A stretch of DNA of 64,000 nucleotides, taken from Thermoplasmata archaeon. Its GTDB lineage: Archaea > Thermoplasmatota > Thermoplasmata > Lutacidiplasmatales > UBA184. Positions within the stretch are counted from its first letter, which is position 1. Every line of letters starts with the position of its first letter. Under the pieces are notes generated by a model. The model had not been told where the DNA came from. It was given only the letters and a program-made list of their open reading frames with translations, and ran no database searches. Where the stretch lies: the NCBI GenBank assembly GCA_021816865.1, contig JAKAWX010000004.1, forward strand, positions 106,103 through 170,102. The letters run 5' to 3'. The position numbers were made by a program, and so were the translations under genes. Below, in pieces: positions 9,316-17,459 of the stretch.

Positions 9316-9697
9316 TCACGCCGAGAACTCCTCCTCCCTCAAGGTCCGATGCGTGGCGCGCCACCATTGGCGCTCGGCGCGCCGGTGAATCGGGCCCATG
9401 TCACCGTACCCCAGCCAGGTCTGCACGACCTTGAAGGTGTAGGCGACGCACGAGCCTTTGTACCCGGCCCTGAACTGTTCCTCCTGGGACCGGGTGAGGA
9501 GGTCCCCGACCCTCTTCGTACTCGCCTCCAGCAGGGACTCCGGCGTCTCCCCGATGTGGAGACAGAAGGACCCGAGGCGAGCGGACCCACGTCCGAGGTC
9601 TACGGCGAGGACTTCCCGAAAAGTTGCGCTACCGCCGGACTTCGGGTGCCGACAGCAGCGCCGCCCGCTCCCTACGTGGGCCTCTGGTCGGTGGTTG
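9316..9697 (-). pseudogene. Remnant similar to the N-terminal domain of an archaeal tyrosine recombinase
   Basis: On the minus strand one frame is open from an upstream stop at 9700-9702 to a TGA at 9316-9318. It has no ATG or GTG start before the conserved part. The translated end contains ETPESLLEASTKRVGDLLT and GYKGSCVAYTFKVVQTWLGY. These resemble the SAM-like N-terminal core-binding region of archaeal phage-type integrases, where a GYaGSYi...kavKSWL pattern is typical. The catalytic domain with its R-H-R-Y residues is missing. I read this as a decayed integrase fragment; the assignment is by eye. Confidence 0.4.
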
Positions 9698-10078
9698 CGT
9701 CACTGGCACCGGGAAGGGTGGAGATTCGTCGGCATCGATAGAACTCTTTAGTCGGTAGCAGCAGGTAACCCCGGGCGGATTCGCCTATCGGTACATCAAA
9801 AGGGGATGTGTTACCGGGCCGGAGCCTGCGTTTCCCGCCACATCCTCCAGACGGGTTCGCCTCGGTCTTGGAGTTTTCACTGTCGCCCCAACCTTCACGG
9901 GAGGCGCCGAACAAGGAACCGCTCCCGTCCCGGTAGGCCCCCGGGGTCGTTGCAACCCCCCTCGTTCGAGAGAGTCCGCTCCGCCCGAAAGGACAACTCG
10001 TCCCTCGAAACCCGCCCGTTGTGGGAAGGACGACCGCGGCGACTCGGGAACCGCGATCACCGCCCGGGAACGGTCAGG
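9698..10078. other. Intergenic region without a recognised gene
   Basis: These 381 bases between the integrase remnant and the ABC transporter ATPase hold only short overlapping frames. I see no domain, tRNA or repeat in them. Confidence 0.4.
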
Positions 10079-10972
10079 TCACGTGAAGAGGTCCTCGAGA
10101 GGGTTCTCCATCTCGCGGGCCTCACGGATCTGGACGCCCTGAGCCATCAGCTCACGAAGAACCGTAGGCACTTCCTCGGGTCCGGAGAGTTCCCGGAGGT
10201 AGTACTCCCCCTCCTGGTCGTAGGCCGCCAGCGCGGGCGAAGGTTGGAGCACCCGGATTCCAAGCACATAGCGCGAACCCCGGACAGTCTCGATCCGGTC
10301 GAAGCGGGATATCTCACCCGACTTGATCACCAGAACGTAGCGGCCGATCTCGCGTGCTTCGAAAAGGTTGTGCGAAGAGTACAGCACGATCTTCTCCCGG
10401 CTCAGTCTCAGGATGAGTTCTCGGATCTCACGTGCCACTTTGGGATCTAGATTGGCGGTCGGCTCGTCGAGAAGGTAGATCGACCGCTCTCGAAGAAACA
10501 CGCGGGCGACCGAGACCCGTTTGCGCTGTCCGGCGCTCAATTGAGCGGGGAACTTCGCGCTCAGACCGCGGATCTCGAGCTGGTCAAGTACGCGCTCCAC
10601 ATCTCGAGGCTGGGCCCCCTCGGCCCGCGCGAAAAACTCGAGGGCCTCGCGCACCGACAAGCCGTCCGGCAGCCCGTCCATGTGGGTGAGATAGTGCAAC
10701 CGGTCGCGGGACGACTGGCGGTCAACCGGCTCTCCGCCGATATACACCTCGCCTTCGTAGGGCCGTAGTATTCCCGCCAAGGTCCGAAATAGCGTGGTCT
10801 TTCCGGCGCCGTTTGGCCCGAGAACGACGTAGATCGACGGCTCCGTGATTCGAAACGAGATCTGGTGGAGAACCCTCGAGCCGAGGTACCCGGACGAGAC
10901 CGACCGACAGTCGATTCCCACGGCCTTCCCCGCCGACAGGGGCGAGTCCGGCACGTTCGTAGCGGTCCCCAT
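10079..10972 (-). CDS. ABC transporter ATP-binding protein
   Basis: This 297-residue ATPase has all the hallmarks of an ABC subunit: Walker A GPNGAGKTT, signature LSAGQRKRVSVARV, Walker B YLLDEPTANLD and an H-loop (SSHN). A C-terminal extension of about 80 residues follows, as in ABC-2-type exporters. It lies 17 bases downstream of the permease gene at 10990-11718 and should form one exporter with it, energising export of an unknown substrate at the membrane. I chose the ATG at 10972; the frame is open much further upstream across the permease in another frame and is not coding there. Confidence 0.85.
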   Translation of the reverse strand: MGTATNVPDSPLSAGKAVGIDCRSVSSGYLGSRVLHQISFRITEPSIYVVLGPNGAGKTTLFRTLAGILRPYEGEVYIGGEPVDRQSSRDRLHYLTHMDGLPDGLSVREALEFFARAEGAQPRDVERVLDQLEIRGLSAKFPAQLSAGQRKRVSVARVFLRERSIYLLDEPTANLDPKVAREIRELILRLSREKIVLYSSHNLFEAREIGRYVLVIKSGEISRFDRIETVRGSRYVLGIRVLQPSPALAAYDQEGEYYLRELSGPEEVPTVLRELMAQGVQIREAREMENPLEDLFT

Positions 10973-10989
10973 GGCCGACCGACGCCCCC

Positions 10990-11718
10990 CTATGCCGGCG
11001 AGAGGAACCGCTCGCGTCGGAGGAGCCGTCCCATGCTCACCAGCAAGACCATCACGAAGATCGCGACCAGCCCCATCGCGGACCCGAGGACCAGGAGGAG
11101 GGTCGTGGAAGAGAGAGGGCGGGAAAGTGAGAAGGCGACGATCGAAAAGAGCGTGGCTAGGGCGGGGAGGATCCCGATGAAGGGAATGAGCCCGACCGGA
11201 CTGTTGATCCCTTGACGGGGCGAGGAGAGCGCGGTCCAGTAGACCCCGACGGTGGATGCGAACGCGGCGCAAGCGAACGTCATCGGAACTGCGTAGAGCC
11301 CCATGGTGATGGCCAAAGTGCTGGTCGCGGCGTTCCCCTCCACGAAGTACACCCCCAGGCTCACGGAGGTACCGATTCCCACGACGATGCTCACGAGGAC
11401 CAACGTCGTCAGCAATACGTTCGCAAACAGTCGGCGGGGCGAGTACCCGTAGGCGATCAGGTACTCGAGCAGACCCTTCGTCCGGTCGCTCGTGAAAACG
11501 GTGAGCCCTCCCATCGACCCGACGACCCCGAAAATGGGGAGGAAGAGGGCGTACGAGCTCGCGAACGACGGACCGGAGAAAAGCGCGAGGAGAACTCCAA
11601 GCAGTAGGCTGAGCACGGTTCCGTAAACCAGGAAGAAGCGGCCGGTCAGGGAGGCCCGGCGAACCGTGATCCCAAGCAGTGATGGGGGTTCTTCGGAAGT
11701 GGTCGCGCCCGCTGACAA
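10990..11718 (-). CDS. ABC-2 type transporter permease
   Basis: This 242-residue protein has six predicted membrane segments. The first (FFLVYGTVLSLLLGVLLALF) is followed by the soluble SDRTKGLLEYLIAYGYSPRRL segment typical of ABC-2 permeases before helix 3. It is the membrane partner of the downstream ATPase. The start is TTG at 11718, supported by a TATA-like CGCCTTATCC at 11741-11750, 23-32 bases upstream. No substrate-binding protein is nearby, so export is more likely than import. Confidence 0.75.
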   Translation of the reverse strand: MSAGATTSEEPPSLLGITVRRASLTGRFFLVYGTVLSLLLGVLLALFSGPSFASSYALFLPIFGVVGSMGGLTVFTSDRTKGLLEYLIAYGYSPRRLFANVLLTTLVLVSIVVGIGTSVSLGVYFVEGNAATSTLAITMGLYAVPMTFACAAFASTVGVYWTALSSPRQGINSPVGLIPFIGILPALATLFSIVAFSLSRPLSSTTLLLVLGSAMGLVAIFVMVLLVSMGRLLRRERFLSPA

Positions 11719-12056
11719 CGCAAGGGTTACGCATCATGAAGGATAAGGCGGCAGCCGTTTCGGGCGGGACCACCTCCCCACGACGGATTCGGTGAGAGGT
11801 AGCACTGTTCGATCCCCACTGCCTGCGATTGGACGGCTCCTTTAGCGCAGACTCCCGGAAGACCCAGACCAACCACGCGAGACTTGGCCGCGACGGCGGC
11901 GCCGGCATCAAGATGGACTCGGCGACCGATAATCTACCGCGATCAGCGCCCGCGGCCCGGAACCACCCTCGGGCGGGAAACCAACCCCCTGCGGGACGGT
12001 CGATCCTCCCGAAGCAGCCTGCGGGACGCCCTAGCAGATAGGCGACGGTTGAGACC
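11719..12056. other. Intergenic region between ABC permease and tRNA-Gln
   Basis: These 338 bases contain the permease promoter (TATA-like box at 11741-11750). I recognise no gene, RNA or repeat in the remainder. Confidence 0.4.
11741..11750 (-). promoter_or_regulatory. TATA-like box of the ABC transporter operon
   Basis: On the minus strand this reads CGCCTTATCC, 23-32 bases before the TTG start at 11718. It supports that start. Confidence 0.45.
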
Positions 12057-12129
12057 TAGCCCCGAGCGGATTCGAACCGCTGTCGCCGGCTCCAAAGGCC
12101 AGCATGCTTGGCCACTACACCACGGGGCT
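12057..12129 (-). tRNA. tRNA-Gln (anticodon TTG)
   Basis: The minus strand folds into a 73-base cloverleaf. The acceptor stem AGCCCCG pairs with CGGGGCT. The anticodon loop is CTTTGGA, flanked by GCTGGC and GCCGGC, giving anticodon TTG. The T-arm AGCGG-TTCGAAT-CCGCT is perfect. The discriminator base is A and no CCA is encoded. No intron is visible. Confidence 0.93.
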
Positions 12130-12150
12130 GCGGCATGCCACGGTCGGCCG

Positions 12151-12160
12151 CTACAAAAAG
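12151..12160 (-). promoter_or_regulatory. TATA-like box of tRNA-Gln
   Basis: On the minus strand this reads CTTTTTGTAG and is centred about 26 bases before the tRNA 5' end at 12129. Confidence 0.5.
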
Positions 12161-12180
12161 GTGCGACGCCCGGCCCCGTT

Positions 12181-12190
12181 CGCCTATTAG
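12181..12190 (+). promoter_or_regulatory. TATA-like box of pyruvate kinase
   Basis: CGCCTATTAG lies 24-33 bases before the ATG at 12214, which supports that start over longer frames. Confidence 0.45.
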
Positions 12191-12213
12191 GCGGCAACGG
12201 CGTTCCGGCCCCC

Positions 12214-13668
12214 ATGCGGCGTACCAAGATCCTGGCAACGGTCGGTCCGGCCACGCAACGGCCGGAACAGCTCGTCGCGCTGCTCGATGCGGGGGCGGAT
12301 GCGTTCCGCCTGAACTTTTCTCACGGCACCGACGACGAGCATCGCGACATCTTGAGGCGGATCCACGCGGCGATGCGGAAGCGCCGGCGCGAAGCGGCGG
12401 TGGTCGCGGACGTGCCGGGGCCGAAGATCCGGCTCGGCGAGATCGGGGGCGGCTCGGTGGAATTGGTCGCGGGCCGGGAGTGGACTCTCGATCACCGCCC
12501 CTCCCCCGGGGACCTGCGCCGTGTCGGGACCCAGGTTCCGTCGTTCGATCGGCTCGCCCGCAAGAACGACCCCATCCTCCTCGGCGACGGCAACGTGGAG
12601 CTCGTCGTGGTCCGTGCGGGCGGGTCGAAGATCGTGACCCGAGTAGTGAACGGTGGGACCGTGAGCTCGCACGCGGGCCTCTTCCTCCCCCGGGCGAAGC
12701 TGCGCCTATCGGTCTTCGGGCGGAAGGACCGACACGATGCGGCCTTGGGGCTTTCGGAAGGGGTCGACTATCTGGCCCTCTCCTTCGTTCGCACCGGGTC
12801 GGACGTCCTCGGGGCCCGCCGCTGGCTCGAGCGGCAAGCCGGGGGCCGCGACGTCGGGATCATCGCCAAGATCGAACGCGCCGAGGCGCTCGGGTCGATC
12901 GATTCGATCCTTCGGGCCGCCGACGGGATCATGGTCGCACGAGGCGATCTCGGCATCGAGGTGCCGCTCGAGCGTCTCGCGCTCGAGCAGAAGATGCTCG
13001 TGCGTCGCGCCAACGACGCGGGGCGGTTCGTGATCGTGGCGACCCAGATGCTCTTGAGCATGCTGACATCCCCTCGCCCAACGAGGGCGGAGGCGACCGA
13101 CGTCGCGAACGCCGTGCTTGACGGCGCGGACGCGGTGATGCTGAGCGAAGAAAGCGCGGTCGGCCAGTACCCGATCGATGCGGTACGGTGGCTCGCGCGG
13201 ATCGCGGAGGCGACGGAGTCGGCGTTCGACGTGCGCGGGTTGCGGGCGCGCGGCACGGTCGGGCCCGGTGAGCCGGAGCGGGCCGTCGCGGCCGCGGCCG
13301 TGGAGCTCGCCGAAGGGGTGCGGGCCCGTGCCATCGTGACGCCGACGCATTCGGGACGAACCGCCCGGCTGGTCGCGCGGCTTCGGCCCGCCTGCCCGGT
13401 GGTCGCGCTCTCGAACTCCGCCCCGACCCGGCGACGTCTCGCGCTCGTCGGCGGAGTCATGTCGATGCCGGCGCCGGTCCATCGGAACCTCCTCGAACTG
13501 AGAGCCCGGGCCGCCCTGCTCGTCGAGCGCGCCCTCGCGGGGGGCTCCGGTCCGATCGTGCTGACCGCGGGCTATCCGGTCGAAGGGCGGCCGACGAACC
13601 TCGTCACGCTGGTCGATTCGGGGCACGGATCGACCGCCCCGAAACCGGTCCGGGAACGGCGCCCGTGA
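12214..13668 (+). CDS. pyk: Pyruvate kinase
   Basis: This 484-residue enzyme converts phosphoenolpyruvate and ADP to pyruvate and ATP in glycolysis. It shows the TIM-barrel motifs RLNFSHG, IAKIERAEA (catalytic Lys), MVARGDLGIEVP, and the signature region around RPTRAEATDVANAVLDG followed by AVMLSEESAVG. A full C-terminal domain is present, including HSGRTARLVARLRP. The ATG at 12214 is supported by the family start (RRTKILATVGPAT) and a TATA-like box. The 3' end overlaps the convergent MFS gene by 65 bases. A cpgS-like gene for 2,3-DPG chemistry lies about 10 kb upstream, but no operon links them. Confidence 0.95.
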   Translation: MRRTKILATVGPATQRPEQLVALLDAGADAFRLNFSHGTDDEHRDILRRIHAAMRKRRREAAVVADVPGPKIRLGEIGGGSVELVAGREWTLDHRPSPGDLRRVGTQVPSFDRLARKNDPILLGDGNVELVVVRAGGSKIVTRVVNGGTVSSHAGLFLPRAKLRLSVFGRKDRHDAALGLSEGVDYLALSFVRTGSDVLGARRWLERQAGGRDVGIIAKIERAEALGSIDSILRAADGIMVARGDLGIEVPLERLALEQKMLVRRANDAGRFVIVATQMLLSMLTSPRPTRAEATDVANAVLDGADAVMLSEESAVGQYPIDAVRWLARIAEATESAFDVRGLRARGTVGPGEPERAVAAAAVELAEGVRARAIVTPTHSGRTARLVARLRPACPVVALSNSAPTRRRLALVGGVMSMPAPVHRNLLELRARAALLVERALAGGSGPIVLTAGYPVEGRPTNLVTLVDSGHGSTAPKPVRERRP

Positions 13669-14860
13669 CCGCAGTACCGCGTCGGCCGCTCACCCAGAGC
13701 AGGAGGGGCAGCAGACCCAGTGCGACCGCGCCCGCGAACGCCCAGGCGACGTCGTAGCCGAAATCCCCGGCCAGGAATCCGAAGGCGATCGTGAGGGCAC
13801 TGCCGAAGAAGATCTGGATCGAGTTGACGACGCCGAGCCCGAGCGCGAGGTTCGGGCCCCGGGACTCGGGAAAGTACGACGGGAGCAGGTAGAGCACCGC
13901 GAAGATGACCCCGTCGGCGAAGCCGAGGAAGCCGAAGAGCGCGAACAACCCGAGGAACGGCAGGAACGGGATCAGGAAGATGGCGACGCCCGCGGCGACC
14001 CCCCACACGAGGATCACCTCGCGCATCTCCGAACGCCGCTCTCCGAGCCACCCGCCGATCGGGCCGCCCGGGACCTCGAGCAGGATCATCACGGTCGGCA
14101 CCACCGCCGCCACGGCGAGCGTCCAGCCCGGGTGCGCGACCTGAGCGAACTTCACGAAGTACTGCGCGGCGAGGTAGAGCGCCGCCCAGAGCCCCGAGGT
14201 GCCGAGCGAGAGCGCCCAGATCGAGCGCGATCGGAAGATCGGGATCGCCGCGTCCACGAGCTGCCGGATCGCGGGGGGGCGCCCCGTCGGCGCGATCCGG
14301 GGAAGGCCGAGCGGGGCGATCACCGCCATTACGAGGAGGGCGGCTCCTCCCGTCCAAAGGGCGGCGGACCAGCCGAACGCCACTCCCACGGCCGCCCCCC
14401 CGAGAAGGCCGACCGCGCTTCCGATGCTGAACCCCGAGTTGTAGAGACCGATCACAGGACCCCGCGATCCGGGCGGGAAGTACGACGTGACAAGGCCGAG
14501 GGCCGGCGCGAAGAAGAACGCGGCCCCGGCGCCCGCGCCAAAGCGCGTCGCCGCGAGAACCGGCCAAGAGGGGGAGAACGCCGAGGCGAGCGAGAACGCG
14601 CCCATGAGGACGAGCGCGAAGATCGAGACGCTCCGGTTGCCCCAGCGCAGTGCGGCGAGGCCGGCGGGGATCTGGAAGACTCCGGCGCCGAGGAGGAACG
14701 CACCGAGAACGATCCCGAGGTCGGCCGTCGAGGCGTCGAAGCGCGTCCCGACCAGCGGGAGGATCGCGCCGATGTTGTACCAGTTCACCGCGTAGATGAC
14801 GCGGGCGACCAAGAGGGTCGACGCGGCCGACAGCCGGCCGCGGCGGTCGCGGTCGCTCAC
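13604..14860 (-). CDS. Major facilitator superfamily transporter
   Basis: This 418-residue membrane protein has about 12 hydrophobic segments and the MFS repeat (first half around ARVIYAVNWYNIGAILPLVG; loop RWGNRSVSIFALV). It probably moves a small solute across the membrane using a proton or ion gradient; the substrate is unknown. The start is GTG at 14860, overlapping the stop of the upstream MBL gene in a GTGA, so the two are translationally coupled. The 3' end overlaps pyruvate kinase on the other strand. Confidence 0.85.
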   Translation of the reverse strand: MSDRDRRGRLSAASTLLVARVIYAVNWYNIGAILPLVGTRFDASTADLGIVLGAFLLGAGVFQIPAGLAALRWGNRSVSIFALVLMGAFSLASAFSPSWPVLAATRFGAGAGAAFFFAPALGLVTSYFPPGSRGPVIGLYNSGFSIGSAVGLLGGAAVGVAFGWSAALWTGGAALLVMAVIAPLGLPRIAPTGRPPAIRQLVDAAIPIFRSRSIWALSLGTSGLWAALYLAAQYFVKFAQVAHPGWTLAVAAVVPTVMILLEVPGGPIGGWLGERRSEMREVILVWGVAAGVAIFLIPFLPFLGLFALFGFLGFADGVIFAVLYLLPSYFPESRGPNLALGLGVVNSIQIFFGSALTIAFGFLAGDFGYDVAWAFAGAVALGLLPLLLWVSGRRGTAVTGAVPGPVSGRSIRAPNRPA

Positions 14861-15795
14861 CGTGCGTCCCGGCCGAGGAGCCCGCGGGTCTCGAAGTAGC
14901 GCAGGAACCCGAGCGCCGCGAGCTCGTACCCCGACACGAGCGACTCCCGGTCGGACAGGGCCGCCGACTCGAACGTCGAGGAGTCGAACTCCTTCAGGCG
15001 GCCGGCGACGAACTCCGGTTCCGGGCGCTCCCGGGCCGCCGCGAGGGCCACGTCCCGCCACTGTTCGACCACCGTGCGGTAGCGGGCGAGGTCGGCCGCC
15101 CCGTCCGGGCTGGGGCCGAAGTGGCTGAAGAGGACGAGGCGGGGGTCGGTCCGCCGCATCGCCTCGACGCTCGCGAACAGTTGCTCGAGGTCGAGGTCGG
15201 GCGGGGGGACCGCCGGCCGAAGGCGGCCGCTGTACTCGAGCCGGACGCCCGCGCCGTCGCCGGTGAAGATCCCCCGGATCGCCGAGTCGAAGAAGGCGAG
15301 GTGGTGCCGCGCGTGCCCCGGGGTCGCGAGGACCGAGAGCTCGCCGCCGCGCACGGGGAACCGCTCGCCGCCTGAGAGCGCAACAACGCGGGCCGAGGGG
15401 ACGGGCACGATCGGGCCCCACAACGGGTCGGCCGCGGGGCCCCAGGCGCGTCGGGCGCTCGCGACGAGGCGGGTCGGGTCGATCAGGTGAGGGACCCCCG
15501 ACGCGTGAGCGTAGAACGTCGCGCGCGGGAACGCCGGGACGACCGCTCCCATCCCCCCCGCGTGGTCGAGGTGGATGTGCGTCACGAACACGTGCCGGAC
15601 CTCGGAGGGGTCGAGGCCCGCGCGGGAGATCCCACCGAGGAGCGCCTCGCGGCAGGTGGACGGACCGGTCTCGATGAGCGCGTATCCTTCGTCCTCGGGG
15701 ACGAGGTAGGCGGCCACGAGTCCCTCGGTGTCGCGGAAGTCGAGGTCGAGGAGCAGCCGTCCCTCGCCGAGCTCGTGCACGGTCGGTCGTGTCAT
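14857..15795 (-). CDS. Metallo-beta-lactamase-fold hydrolase
   Basis: This 312-residue protein has the THIHLDHAGG metal motif, ATPGHARHHLAFF and FTGDGAG, and a C-terminal helical tail (LALYRTVVEQW-like region). It resembles the SoxH/glyoxalase II-like branch, with an unknown ester or thioester substrate. The ATG at 15795 is preceded by AAGGAG about 8 bases upstream. It lies third in a leftward set: BtuF-like protein, site-2 protease, this gene, MFS transporter. It is joined to the MFS gene by a 4-base overlap. Confidence 0.8.
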   Translation of the reverse strand: MTRPTVHELGEGRLLLDLDFRDTEGLVAAYLVPEDEGYALIETGPSTCREALLGGISRAGLDPSEVRHVFVTHIHLDHAGGMGAVVPAFPRATFYAHASGVPHLIDPTRLVASARRAWGPAADPLWGPIVPVPSARVVALSGGERFPVRGGELSVLATPGHARHHLAFFDSAIRGIFTGDGAGVRLEYSGRLRPAVPPPDLDLEQLFASVEAMRRTDPRLVLFSHFGPSPDGAADLARYRTVVEQWRDVALAAARERPEPEFVAGRLKEFDSSTFESAALSDRESLVSGYELAALGFLRYFETRGLLGRDAR

Positions 15796-15808
15796 CGGTC
15801 CGGCTCCT

Positions 15809-16519
15809 TCACGCCCCGAGGAACGGGGAGACGAATCCGTAGAGCACGAGGGTCGCGTACGCGGCGAACGCGCCGATGAGCAAGATGGACGCCAACCAGA
15901 CCGCCGGGCTCCATCGGAGGACCTTGGCGCCGTCGAGCGGGCCGAACGGGAGGAGGTTGAACGCGGCGAACCATGCGTTGAACCAAGTGAGGAGCATGAG
16001 CCATCCGTAGAGGGGCGAGTTGACTCGGAAGGCGAGGAGGGTGGCGGCCAGGAAGACGGAGCCGAAGGCCACGTTCGCGAGCGGTCCCGCGAGGCTCGTT
16101 CGTCCCCACTCGCGTCGGTCGGCGGCGCTCATCTGAGAGATGACGGTCGCCCCGGGGGCCGCCCACAAGATCCCGAGCGCCGAGGAGACGACCGAGATGA
16201 CGAGGCCGAACGGCGACATCCGGAACTCGGCCCAGTAGCCTTTCCGCTGCGCCGAAAGCTTGTGGGCGAGCTCGTGGCCCACGAACCCGGTGAGCGCCGC
16301 CAGGGCGGCGACCACGACGAGCCCGACCGAGACGCCTTCGAGCGCCTTCGCTCCGTAGCCGAGCAGGGCACCGGCACCGCTCAGGAGCAGCACGAGGTCG
16401 AACGTGAGCACCACGAACGCGATCGTGAGGTGGACGAGTTCCGTCCGGGAGGTCGAGAACCCCCGAGCGGTGGGGCGCGCGGGCGTCCACGTGTAGGAGA
16501 ACGGCGAGCTGCCGGTCAC
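15809..16519 (-). CDS. Site-2 protease-family (M50) membrane metalloprotease
   Basis: This 236-residue membrane protein has the zinc motif HELAH at residues 82-86 inside a hydrophobic helix. The second M50 motif follows near the C-terminus (FNLLPFGPLDG), its Asp being the third ligand. Members cut membrane-embedded substrates, often transcription-factor anchors; no substrate is evident here. The GTG start at 16519 overlaps the upstream stop in a GTGA. No PDZ or CBS domain is present, so this is a minimal form. Confidence 0.85.
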   Translation of the reverse strand: MTGSSPFSYTWTPARPTARGFSTSRTELVHLTIAFVVLTFDLVLLLSGAGALLGYGAKALEGVSVGLVVVAALAALTGFVGHELAHKLSAQRKGYWAEFRMSPFGLVISVVSSALGILWAAPGATVISQMSAADRREWGRTSLAGPLANVAFGSVFLAATLLAFRVNSPLYGWLMLLTWFNAWFAAFNLLPFGPLDGAKVLRWSPAVWLASILLIGAFAAYATLVLYGFVSPFLGA

Positions 16520-17424
16520 GCCGGCGACCCCCCGGCGGTCGTGGGCAGGGCGGTCACCGGCATGGGGCCGGCTCCCGGGCCCCCGGCCAGTAGGTCGCGG
16601 ACGAGGTCGACGCCGTCCGCGAGCCGGGGGCCGGGGCGGCTGAAGTACGCCTCGTCGGCCACGTGGAGGCCGAGCCGCGGGCGCAACCGCCCGACCCCGC
16701 GGCGGACCCCGGGCTCCTCGAGCTCTCGGAGCGTGCGGGGGACGGAGAAGCTGCAGGGGCTCACGATCGCGAGGTCGAGCCGCTCCCGGGCGAGGTCCTC
16801 CCAGCGCGTCCGGTGGCCGGCGGCTCCCGGTTCGGGCCCGACCGGTTCGCCTCCGGCCGCCCGGACGATGTCGGGGGTCCAGAGGCCCGCGAGGATCGGC
16901 GGATCGACCCATTCGATTACGGCGACCCTCGGGCGGTCGGGAGCGGCAGCCGAGCCCCGGCTGCGCGAGCGCAACCGGTCCGCGAGCTCGCGGCCGGCCC
17001 GGGGGTCGTTGAGCGCTTCCCCGACCGCTCGGACGCTCTCCCAAACCTCCGACAAGGTTCGGGGCGAGAGCGAAACGATCCGCGGGGCCACCCCGGCCTT
17101 CCCGCACGCAACGCGGACCTCCTCGTCGGTCACCGAGCAGACGCTGCACAGGTCCTGGGTCAGGAGGACGTCCGGCCGCAGCCGTTGCAGCAGGTCGACG
17201 TCGAGGCTGTACAAGCTCTCGCCCTGGCCCCGGACCGCCCGGACCCGGGTGTCGATCTCCCTCGAGGGCCGGTCGGCATCCCGGGCCTTCGCTCGCATAA
17301 CGACCGGGAGCCGGACCGCTTCCGGCGGGTAATCGCACTCCTCGCTCCGGGCCACGAGTTCCGATCCGTGCCCGAGCGCGAAGACGATCTCGGTGGCGCT
17401 CGGAAGCACGGAAACGACACGCAT
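16516..17424 (-). CDS. BtuF-like cobalamin/iron-chelate binding protein lacking a signal peptide
   Basis: This 302-residue protein belongs to the periplasmic-binding-protein clan used for B12 and siderophores. It starts RVVSVLPSATEIVFALG, which is the first strand of the mature domain, so there is no signal peptide or lipobox. It carries CSVC and a preceding QDLC at the usual ligand-facing loop (positions about 92-98). In secreted relatives this protein feeds BtuC/BtuD, but no such permease is nearby. The stop overlaps the downstream protease start (GTGA). A cytosolic cobalamin carrier or sensor is possible. A PduO adenosyltransferase is encoded at 58169-58786. Confidence 0.7.
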   Translation of the reverse strand: MRVVSVLPSATEIVFALGHGSELVARSEECDYPPEAVRLPVVMRAKARDADRPSREIDTRVRAVRGQGESLYSLDVDLLQRLRPDVLLTQDLCSVCSVTDEEVRVACGKAGVAPRIVSLSPRTLSEVWESVRAVGEALNDPRAGRELADRLRSRSRGSAAAPDRPRVAVIEWVDPPILAGLWTPDIVRAAGGEPVGPEPGAAGHRTRWEDLARERLDLAIVSPCSFSVPRTLRELEEPGVRRGVGRLRPRLGLHVADEAYFSRPGPRLADGVDLVRDLLAGGPGAGPMPVTALPTTAGGSPA

Positions 17425-17459
17425 GGGGCCGGCCGGTCGGTCCTCAAGTCGGTGACAGG

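Noticed and set aside
14132..14899. Charged rightward frame across the MFS and MBL genes
   Set aside because: It is a low-complexity Arg/Glu/Asp-rich shadow of the membrane transporter, whose helices and start overlap are convincing.
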